In this document: positions 1 through 4,336 of the stretch, one piece after another | Numbering within the stretch: position 1 is the first letter of the stretch | Layout of the letters: every line of letters begins with the position of its first letter | Assembly (NCBI GenBank): GCA_030016765.1 | Contig: JASEJS010000047.1 | Location: forward strand, 1 to 5,114 | Length of the DNA: 5,114 bases | Direction of reading: 5' to 3' | DNA from: Patescibacteria group bacterium | GTDB taxonomy: Bacteria > Patescibacteriota > Minisyncoccia > Minisyncoccales > JASEJS01 | Notes under the pieces: model-generated | Database searches by the model: none | The model's input: only the letters and a program-made list of their open reading frames with translations | What the model was told of the DNA's origin: nothing | Position numbers and translations under genes: made by a program

Positions 1-1213
1 CTCTTTTAGTTGGCTCTAATTCATCAATAATTTCCATTGCCCTCACTTTGGGAGCCCCAGAAACAGTACCAGCTGGAAAAATAGCTTTAAAAGCGGAAAA
101 TTCATCTTCCCCCTTCCTTAATTCTCCAGAAACCTTAGAGATAAGATGCTGAACATGGGAATATTTTTCTACTGCCATTAATTTTTCTACTTTTACGCTT
201 CCAAATTTTGCCACTTTACCTAAATCATTTCTGGCTAAGTCAACCAACATAATATGCTCAGCTTTTTCTTTTTCATCTTCCAACATTTCCCTTTCTAATT
301 TTTTATCTTCGTCAAGATTTCTTCTCCTTGGCCTTGTTCCAGCAATAGGATAAGTTTCTATTTTTCTCTTTTCAACCCTAACTAACATCTCAGGACTTGA
401 ACCAATCACTTTTCTTTGACCAAAATCTAAATAATACATATAAGGAGAAGGATTTATTCTTTTAAGATTTTGATAAATCAGAAATTTATCACATTTAAAA
501 TTTGTTTCTAGGCGCTGGGATAAAACTACCTGGAAAATATCACCAGCTGAAATATATTTTTTTGCTTTTTTAAGATTTTCTTTAAACCCTGTTTTTGAGA
601 TGTTGAAGGAAAAATTATTTTTTCTTCTTTTTCGATTTTTATTCAAAGCAAATGGCTGGAAAGAAGAAATTTTCTTTAAGATTTTTTCAAAGTCATTAAA
701 AATAATCTTGCCATTTATTTTTTCATCTGGAAAAAGAAATTGAAATGAGAAAAGGTAAGCTTTTCTCTTTTTATGGTCAAAAATCAAATTATTTTTTGTT
801 AAAACAAATTCACAATCTGGTTCCTTTAAATCATCTCTGGCCCTTCCCTCTAAATTGAAAAAATATCTCACCAAATCATAAGAAAAATAACCAACAAAAC
901 CACCAGCAAATCTGGCTAAACTTTTCCCTTTAAATTCAAATTGAGAAAGAAGATTTTTAAGTATTTCCACTGGTTCAGGACCAATGATTTTCAGATTCCT
1001 TAAATTAGAATCAAAAACTTCAAGCTTGGATTTTCTATCTTTAATGATTAATTTGACAACAGGTTCAAAACCAATAAAGGAATATCTGGCGAGCTTTTCA
1101 CTCCCTTCAGCTGATTCTAAAAGATAACTATTTTCAGTCTGCAATTTTTTATAAATCAATTCTGGACTTTCTTTTATTTTTATTTCTTGATAAATGGGAA
1201 TTACTTTAATCAT
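1..1213 (-). CDS. trpE: Anthranilate synthase component I, N-terminal 404 codons (runs off the left edge)
   Basis: This is the large subunit of anthranilate synthase, which converts chorismate to anthranilate with ammonia or with glutamine nitrogen supplied by TrpG, the first step of tryptophan synthesis in the cytoplasm. The frame is open from the ATG at 1213 to the window edge. Residues 31-34 are LLES, the tryptophan-binding feedback motif in the N-terminal domain. The chorismate-binding domain shows GSSPE (271-275), PIAGT (289-293), DEKEKAEHIMLVDLARNDLG (313-332) and FPAGTVSGAPK (379-389). PIAGT, rather than the PIKGT of aminodeoxychorismate synthase, together with LLES favours TrpE over PabB. 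TrpE is usually about 460-520 residues, so the C-terminal end lies outside. The start is chosen because GGAGGG lies 12 bases upstream and homology begins soon after. That Shine-Dalgarno is inside the attenuator hairpin. Other trp genes would be expected downstream, beyond position 1. Confidence 0.96.
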   Translation of the reverse strand, partial: MIKVIPIYQEIKIKESPELIYKKLQTENSYLLESAEGSEKLARYSFIGFEPVVKLIIKDRKSKLEVFDSNLRNLKIIGPEPVEILKNLLSQFEFKGKSLARFAGGFVGYFSYDLVRYFFNLEGRARDDLKEPDCEFVLTKNNLIFDHKKRKAYLFSFQFLFPDEKINGKIIFNDFEKILKKISSFQPFALNKNRKRRKNNFSFNISKTGFKENLKKAKKYISAGDIFQVVLSQRLETNFKCDKFLIYQNLKRINPSPYMYYLDFGQRKVIGSSPEMLVRVEKRKIETYPIAGTRPRRRNLDEDKKLEREMLEDEKEKAEHIMLVDLARNDLGKVAKFGSVKVEKLMAVEKYSHVQHLISKVSGELRKGEDEFSAFKAIFPAGTVSGAPKVRAMEIIDELEPTKR

Positions 1214-1310
1214 AAAAATGAAAATCCCTCCGCAAGGTTGGGAGGGATGAAAATTGCTCTCTAATTTATTAAAATCCTAAACCGAACCTTGCGGAAAAGG
1301 CAAAGTTCGG
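1214..1310 (-). promoter_or_regulatory. trp attenuator: 1:2, 2:3 and 3:4 RNA structures before trpE
   Basis: Read on the minus strand, the leader RNA has four segments. 1:2: CCGAACUUUGC (1310-1300) pairs with GCAAGGUUCGG (1292-1282), 11 bp with one U-G pair and a 7-base loop. 2:3: CCGCAAGGUU (1294-1285) pairs with AACCUUGCGG (1239-1230), 10 perfect bp, extendable by one. 3:4: AUCCCUCC (1248-1241) pairs with GGAGGGAU (1231-1224), 8 bp with a 9-base loop, followed by a U-rich run, UUUCAUUUUU, up to the trpE ATG. Segment 1 directly follows the tandem Trp codons, and the leader stop (1277-1279) is just past segment 2. A ribosome stalled for lack of Trp-tRNA would therefore cover segment 1 and allow 2:3, while a ribosome reaching the stop covers segment 2 and allows the terminator 3:4. 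Segment 4 also contains the trpE Shine-Dalgarno, so 3:4 could block translation as well. The pairings are seen directly; function is inferred from the E. coli trp model. Confidence 0.92.
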
Positions 1311-1345
1311 CTCCACCAATTTATTATTTTAATCGCTAATTTCAT
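1277..1345 (-). CDS. trpL: trp leader peptide, 22 residues with tandem Trp
   Basis: A 22-codon ORF begins MKLAIKIINWW and ends PFPQGSV before a TAG at 1277-1279. The two adjacent TGG codons (residues 10 and 11) lie three bases ahead of attenuator segment 1, the placement needed for a ribosome waiting for charged tRNA-Trp to release the antiterminator. The product has no expected function of its own; the act of translation is the sensor. No Shine-Dalgarno is visible, and the ATG is only 13 bases after the -10 box, so the 5' UTR should be about 6-8 bases and initiation nearly leaderless. An in-frame TAA just upstream rules out an earlier ATG start. The sequence resembles trp leaders only in having tandem Trp near codon 10 and suitable length, so the call rests on architecture. 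Confidence 0.9.
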   Translation of the reverse strand: MKLAIKIINWWSRTLPFPQGSV

Positions 1346-1358
1346 ATTTCTATTTTAG

Positions 1359-1386
1359 ATTTTACTCATCCAAAAAATCTTGTCAA
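1359..1386 (-). promoter_or_regulatory. trpE leader promoter (TTGACA-16-TAAAAT)
   Basis: On the minus strand TTGACA (1386-1381) is followed by a 16-base spacer and TAAAAT (1364-1359). It is placed to start RNA around 1351-1353, just before the leader ATG at 1345. A second TAAAAT at 1357-1352 has unsuitable spacing. The -35 is the last sequence before the GTGCCG target repeat of the insertion sequence, so whatever lay further upstream has been displaced. Confidence 0.82.
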
Positions 1387-1392
1387 GTGCCG
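1387..1392. repeat. Left copy of the target-site duplication, GTGCCG
   Basis: GTGCCG here is repeated in the same orientation at 2785-2790, exactly outside the two inverted ends of the insertion sequence. Because the next bases are CG on both inner sides, the exact boundary is ambiguous and the true duplication may be 5 or 6 bases. Confidence 0.7.
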
Positions 1393-1460
1393 CGTATTAA
1401 ATCATCTAAAATGTAAGTGAAATGGTATTGGTTAAATCATTTAAAAAGTAAGTGAAAATG
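1393..1460 (+). repeat. Left inverted end, with two direct copies of a probable transposase-binding motif
   Basis: Two related units lie in tandem. Unit 1 is at 1398-1424 (TAAATCAT, CTAAAATGTAAGTGAAATG) and unit 2 at 1433-1460 (TAAATCAT, then TTAAAAAGTAAGTGAAAATG). The shared core is TAAATCATYTAAAANGTAAGTGAAA, repeated every 35 bases. Both units recur in inverted orientation at the right end. Confidence 0.82.
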
Positions 1461-1467
1461 AAATTAG

Positions 1468-1516
1468 GTAAAATGAGATAAAGGTCAGAAAATTTAATTC
1501 ATTTATCTCATTTTAC
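1468..1516 (+). promoter_or_regulatory. 15-bp hairpin immediately before the transposase start
   Basis: GTAAAATGAGATAAA (1468-1482) and TTTATCTCATTTTAC (1502-1516) are perfect reverse complements around a 19-base loop, ending 4 bases before the transposase ATG at 1521. There is no Shine-Dalgarno between the hairpin and the ATG. Such a structure would hinder initiation on RNA read in from outside the element, a known protective device in several insertion sequences (for example IS10 and IS50). It could also act as a weak terminator because the 3' arm is U-rich. The structure is seen; the role is inferred. Confidence 0.7.
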
Positions 1517-1520
1517 TACC

Positions 1521-2771
1521 ATGGATATGAAATCTCGCAACCAATACCTCAAAGCTTTAATTGAAAAAAGAGGTTATCCTTTAGCCTCAAAGAAAGGAAA
1601 ATCTCAACTTTTAGATGAATATTGTCAGACTACCGGTCAAAATAGAAACTATGTTATCAGAAAGATTAGAACCGGAGCCTATCTAAAAGCCAATTTTGGC
1701 AAAAGGAAAAGAAAACTAAAGTATGATGGCGATGTTAAAGTAACTTTAGTTCAAATTTGGAGAATCTTTGATTATCCTTGTGGTCAAAGGCTGAAACCCT
1801 TAATTCAGAATGAATTGGAGAGATTAAGAAGCTTAGGAGAGATAAATTGTAGTGAGAGTATAGCAACTAAATTAAGACAAATAAGTTCAGCTACTATTGA
1901 GAGAAAACTCAAGCATCAAAAAGAAATAGAAAGAATAAGAAGGAAATATCAGAAAAAGGTTCACCCTCTCCTTTATCAGAAAATACCGGTTAAATTATCT
2001 GATGAATGGGATAGAGCTCAATTAGGGAATATCCAGACAGATTTAATTGAACATTGCGGTCAATCTGCCAGAGGAGAATATGTTAATACTGTCTCTAATA
2101 CTGATATTGCCACTGGCTGGTGGGAAGGTGAAGCTATCTTAGGGAGAGGACAAATTCCTACTTGTGAGGCCTTAGATAGAGCTAAAAAGAGATTTCCTTT
2201 TTCTTGGAAAGAGATTCATTCTGATAATGGAACAGAATTCATCAATGCTCATTTGTTTAGATATACCCAGAAAGAGAAATTAGGTTTTACAAGGTAAAGA
2301 CCAAATAAAAAGAATGATAACTGCTTTGTTGAACAGAAGCACTGGACTCATGTGAAAAAGTATGTTGGCTATCTAAGATATGACACTCAAAAAGAGGTTG
2401 ATATTCTCAATGACCTTTATCGAAATGAACTGAGGCTTTATAAGAATTTCTTTCAGCCAGTGATAAAGCTGATTTCAAAAGAAAGAATTGGTGGTAAAAT
2501 CCATCGCAGATATGATTTTACTAAAACTCCTTATCAGAGAGTGATGGAATCAAAAGAAGTTTCAGAAGAGAAAAAGCAAGAATTAAAGAAAATCTATCAA
2601 TCTCTTAATCCAGCTCAATTGAAAAGGGCAATTGATAGAAAATTAGATCTGCTTTACAAAGCCTATCAAAACAAAAACAAATCAGAAAAGGTCAACATTA
2701 ATAAAAAATTAAAACCATTTTCACTTACTTTTGATTTAGCAAAACCAAAAACAATTCACTTACCTTCTTAA
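1521..2771 (+). pseudogene. DDE transposase interrupted by one in-frame TAA
   Basis: The frame runs 417 codons from the ATG at 1521 to the TAA at 2769-2771, broken only by a TAA at codon 259 (2295-2297). Residues about 20-50 (SKKGKSQLLDEYCQTTGQNRNYVIRK) look like the N-terminal helix-turn-helix that binds the element ends. The catalytic core has D174 (QTDLIEHCG), D235 (HSDNGTEF) and E271 (CFVEQKHW), with 35 residues between the last two: a DD35E triad. The stop falls between D235 and E271, in the stretch FTR-stop-RPNKKNDNCFVEQK, where relatives usually have a serine-like residue (FTRSRP), so a single TCA-to-TAA change would explain it. The truncated product lacks the catalytic Glu. The downstream part could restart at an ATG at 2379 or a GTG at 2352, but would lack both Asp residues. 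No frameshift is seen, which suggests recent inactivation. Read-through cannot be excluded. Confidence 0.88.
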
Positions 2772-2784
2772 ATGATTTGACACG
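2716..2784 (-). repeat. Right inverted end of the insertion sequence
   Basis: Read on the minus strand from 2784 it starts CGTGTCAAATCATTTAAG, matching the left CGTATTAAATCATCTAAA, then GTAAGTGAATTG. A second unit, TAAATCAAAAGTAAGTGAAAATG (2738-2716), matches left unit 2. The transposase stop codon at 2769-2771 lies inside this end. The end also contains an outward-facing TTGACA (2777-2782), but no well-spaced -10 follows. Confidence 0.82.
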
Positions 2785-2790
2785 GTGCCG
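2785..2790. repeat. Right copy of the target-site duplication, GTGCCG
   Basis: Direct repeat of 1387-1392, placed exactly outside the right inverted end. If the element is removed, the empty site would read CTTGTCAAGTGCCGAATTGG, joining the trp promoter -35 to the relic motif that follows. Confidence 0.7.
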
Positions 2791-2835
2791 AATTGGGCAG
2801 TCTAAAATGTAACCGAAAGGGTATTGGTTGGGCAC
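2791..2835 (+). repeat. Relic left end of a second, related insertion sequence
   Basis: Just outside the insertion sequence, TCTAAAATGTAACCGAAAGG followed by GTATTGGTTGGG (about 2801-2832) closely matches 1405-1432 of the left end (TCTAAAATGTAAGTGAAATG, GTATTGGTTAAA), in the same orientation. In both places a short word brackets the core: TAAATCAT on both sides in the intact element, TTGGGCAG/TTGGGCAC here. The matched differences imply a different but related element rather than a simple duplication. No transposase sequence follows, so only a solo end remains. The stretch from here to the DUF72 stop at 2901 holds no gene. Confidence 0.62.
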
Positions 2836-2856
2836 TCAGCTTCCATAAAATTAAAG

Positions 2857-2888
2857 CTGAAATTTCTCCTAATTTTATTCTATTTCAG
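2857..2888 (-). terminator. Possible weak terminator after the DUF72 gene
   Basis: On the minus strand, 12 bases past the DUF72 stop, CTGAAAT (2888-2882) can pair with ATTTCAG (2863-2857) around an 18-base loop, followed by CTTTAATTTTAT. The stem is short and AT-rich, so this is only a candidate. A competing 7-bp hairpin, TCAGCTT/AAGCTGA (2836-2842 with 2854-2860), overlaps it. Confidence 0.3.
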
Positions 2889-2900
2889 TAAATTGCCTTG

Positions 2901-3680
2901 TCAAATTTTACAAAGTTTCAAAAGTTCCTTGGCATTTTCTACGGCATAGCCATAGGCGTCATTATTGAAGTAGCAATAGACATCTAAACCTTTTTTTAGC
3001 CACTTTTTAATTTTTTGAGCTAAATCTTGAAGTTCCTTTTTTGTATATTTTGAGGCAAATAAAATCTTTGAGCCATGCATTCTAATATAAACAAAATCAG
3101 CCGTTACAGCTTCAGATTTTTGCCAAGAAGGTGAATCACTAATTACCCAAGCCACATTGTGTTTTTTTAAAAGTTTATAGATTGTTTCATTTATCCCTTC
3201 GGAGTCACACCAACTTTTATGTCTAAACTCCAGAGCATAGCGTAAAATCAAAGCCATGGCTTGGATTTTACGTCTCATTAGGGTAATAGTTTTTAAAAAC
3301 TCTTCTAATCGTTTAATATTTTCTGGGGTGGCTTTGAAACTGGGCGGAAATTGGAATAAGATTGGCCCGAGTTTCTCTTTCAAATTTAAAGCATTTTCTA
3401 AAAATTGCTTCCAGGCCTCCTTAACATCTTCCAATCTTTTGATATGGGTAATAAATCGGCTTGCCTTGACGGCAAAAATAAAATCGGCTGACACCTGATT
3501 GTACCAATTTTGGTAAGTAGTCGGTCTCGGTAAGTGATAAAAGGAGTAATTTATTTCAGCGGTTTTAAAATGTTTCGAAAAATATCTAAGTTTATCTTTG
3601 GCTGGTAAATCTTCGGGATAAAAAATACCTGTCCAATGACCATAGATCCAACCCGATGTCCCAATAAAAAGCTGACCCAT
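2901..3680 (-). CDS. DUF72 (YecE-like) family protein
   Basis: This 259-residue protein carries the family hallmarks in order: GTSGWIYGHWTGIFYP (7-22), EINYSFYHLP (42-51), VKASRFITHIKRLED (71-85), LGPILFQFPPSF (104-115), LEFRHKSW (150-157), SDSP (181-184), YIRMHG (198-203) and VYCYFNNDAYGYAVENA (234-250). Length is normal for the family (about 240-290), so it looks complete. DUF72 proteins fold as TIM barrels; their biochemical role is not established, though conserved Glu, His and Asn-Asn-Asp residues suggest an enzyme. The ATG at 3680 follows the greA TAA by a single base and no Shine-Dalgarno is visible, which points to translation coupled to greA by termination and reinitiation. Expression should therefore follow the greA leader control. 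It ends with TGA, showing that TGA is a stop here and not a glycine codon. Confidence 0.93.
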   Translation of the reverse strand: MGQLFIGTSGWIYGHWTGIFYPEDLPAKDKLRYFSKHFKTAEINYSFYHLPRPTTYQNWYNQVSADFIFAVKASRFITHIKRLEDVKEAWKQFLENALNLKEKLGPILFQFPPSFKATPENIKRLEEFLKTITLMRRKIQAMALILRYALEFRHKSWCDSEGINETIYKLLKKHNVAWVISDSPSWQKSEAVTADFVYIRMHGSKILFASKYTKKELQDLAQKIKKWLKKGLDVYCYFNNDAYGYAVENAKELLKLCKI

Positions 3681-3681
3681 T

Positions 3682-4152
3682 TTAGGAAGTTAAATATTTT
3701 ATCTTCTTAATCTTATAAACTACTTTTATTGGTGAGGAAATGATGATTTCATCTCCAACTTGATGTCCCAAAAGGGCTTTGCCAATGGGCGATTCATTGC
3801 TAATTTTTCCTAATATGGGATTTGCTTCCAGGGTACCAACAATTTCAAATTCATCAACCTCGCCATCAATTTCCACCGTCACCTTGGTACCCAAATCAAC
3901 AACATTTTGCTTACTTTTGGGTGGGGGATTTATTATTTTAACATTCTTTAATATGTTCTCAATTTCCTGAATTCTATTTTCAATGAGACTTAAATCCTCT
4001 CTAAAAGAAAGGTATTCAGGATTAACATCTTCCGAATGCAAAATCTTTGGAATTTCACCATTAATTTTTGAGAATCTGAATTTTTTCAGAGATTGATACT
4101 CTTTTTTCAGTTTTCTTAGACCATCCTTAGTGAGATAAAAATCTTTTCCCAT
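3682..4152 (-). CDS. greA: Transcript cleavage/elongation factor GreA
   Basis: GreA enters the RNA polymerase secondary channel and stimulates cleavage of backtracked RNA so that stalled elongation can resume. The 156-residue product (family about 158) has an N-terminal coiled-coil hairpin (about 1-75) starting YLTKDGLRKLKKEYQSLKK, and a C-terminal FKBP-like domain with VDLGTKVTVEIDGE (85-98) and GKISNESPIGKALLGHQVGDEI (115-136). The tip loop, which in E. coli reads GDLSENAEYD with Asp41 and Glu44, is SEDVNPEYLSFRED (40-53) here: acidic residues are kept, but with different spacing and one residue fewer. The frame stays open back to an ATG at 4263, but homology begins at MGKDFYL, and AGGAGG lies 12 bases upstream of the ATG at 4152, so this start is chosen. 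That Shine-Dalgarno is buried in a 10-bp hairpin. The gene heads an operon with the DUF72 gene. Confidence 0.92.
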   Translation of the reverse strand: MGKDFYLTKDGLRKLKKEYQSLKKFRFSKINGEIPKILHSEDVNPEYLSFREDLSLIENRIQEIENILKNVKIINPPPKSKQNVVDLGTKVTVEIDGEVDEFEIVGTLEANPILGKISNESPIGKALLGHQVGDEIIISSPIKVVYKIKKIKYLTS

Positions 4153-4161
4153 TTTTGTGGA

Positions 4162-4254
4162 AAACCTCCTGTTTTCAGGAGGTTTAGTAGTTTTGTTTTT
4201 ATTAATCTTATTAGTCGAATTTTCTACCAAACCTCCAAAACAGTTTTTTAGTAG
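4162..4254 (-). promoter_or_regulatory. greA leader attenuator with alternative 1:2, 2:3 and 3:4 pairings
   Basis: On the minus-strand RNA, segment 1 CUACUAAA (4254-4247) pairs with UUUGGUAG (4231-4224), 8 bp with one G-U. The longer segment 2, GGAGGUUUGGUAG (4236-4224), pairs with segment 3, CUACUAAACCUCC (4190-4178), 13 bp with one G-U. Segment 3, AAACCUCCUG (4185-4176), pairs with segment 4, CAGGAGGUUU (4171-4162), 10 perfect bp with an AAAA loop. Segment 4 contains the greA Shine-Dalgarno AGGAGG. Segments 1 and 2 lie inside a leader ORF whose stop (4211-4213) is just past segment 2. A ribosome stalled near segment 1 would allow 2:3 and expose the Shine-Dalgarno; one that reaches the stop would cover segment 2 and favour 3:4. 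Only UUUUCC follows the 3:4 stem, so control of translation (as in erm leaders) seems likelier than termination. The pairings are seen; function is inferred. Confidence 0.8.
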
Positions 4255-4336
4255 TGGAAACAATAATCAAAAGCATCCAGCTACAAACCAATCTGGAGAA
4301 ATAGGAGAGAAAATTAATTTTCCTTGTTTCTTTCAT
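4211..4336 (-). CDS. greA leader ORF, 41 residues
   Basis: The ORF begins ATG AAA GAA ACA 8 bases after the -10 box, so its mRNA would be almost leaderless, and ends with tandem TAA codons from 4213. The product starts MKETRKINFLSYFSRL, continues VCSWMLLIIVSTTKK and ends LFWRFGRKFD. It covers attenuator segments 1 and 2 exactly as a regulatory leader should. Codons that would put a ribosome over segment 1 without covering segment 2 are about residues 24-29 (Ile-Ile-Val-Ser-Thr-Thr). No single amino acid is strongly enriched, so the signal could be starvation for a branched-chain amino acid or Thr, a nascent-chain arrest, or general slowing of translation. IIVSTT is loosely like the IFVIST stall region of the ErmC leader, which may be chance. 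Alternatively residues about 16-26, hydrophobic with basic flanks, could form a small membrane peptide. Confidence 0.68.
   Translation of the reverse strand: MKETRKINFLSYFSRLVCSWMLLIIVSTTKKLFWRFGRKFD

Larger units (their letters stand above)
1393..2784 (+). mobile_element. Insertion sequence with DDE (rve-type) transposase, about 1392 bp, inactivated
   Basis: The element is bounded by long imperfect inverted ends (about 1393-1460 and 2716-2784) and a GTGCCG direct repeat outside them. It encodes one transposase on the plus strand, whose final codons run into the right inverted end. The integrase-core transposase with an N-terminal helix-turn-helix resembles IS481-like/ISNCY-type elements, but I cannot assign the family firmly without a database. 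The target repeat is intact, suggesting a fairly recent insertion, yet the transposase has a nonsense codon, so this copy is probably immobile unless helped in trans. It sits exactly behind the -35 box of the trp promoter, between trpE and the convergent side of the greA-DUF72 operon. Confidence 0.88.

Noticed and set aside
1..1213. PabB (aminodeoxychorismate synthase) instead of TrpE
   Set aside because: PIAGT instead of PIKGT, the LLES feedback motif and the Trp-codon leader upstream all favour TrpE.
1398..1460. Tandem 35-base repeats as a short CRISPR array
   Set aside because: There are only two imperfect copies, they recur inverted at the other end of the element, and there are no cas genes; they are transposon end motifs.
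2295..2297. Reading the transposase TAA as a recoded sense codon or programmed frameshift
   Set aside because: Both halves are in the same frame, so no shift is needed, there is no slippery sequence, and TAA serves as a normal stop for greA.
2777..2808. Outward promoter at the right end of the insertion sequence (TTGACA and TAAAAT)
   Set aside because: The spacing is 20 bases, too long for a convincing promoter, and it would only transcribe antisense to the DUF72 gene.
2836..2860. TCAGCTT/AAGCTGA hairpin as an intrinsic terminator
   Set aside because: There is no U-run on either strand and the stem is only 7 bp.
3256..3498. Open frame of 80 codons on the plus strand
   Set aside because: It lies wholly inside the well-supported DUF72 gene on the other strand and has no family features or ribosome site.
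3779..3970. Open frame of 63 codons on the plus strand
   Set aside because: It is antisense to conserved greA C-terminal motifs; low-complexity product.
4153..4263. Longer GreA starting at the ATG at 4263
   Set aside because: The 37 extra residues have no GreA homology, the frame crosses the attenuator stems, and AGGAGG is correctly placed for the ATG at 4152.
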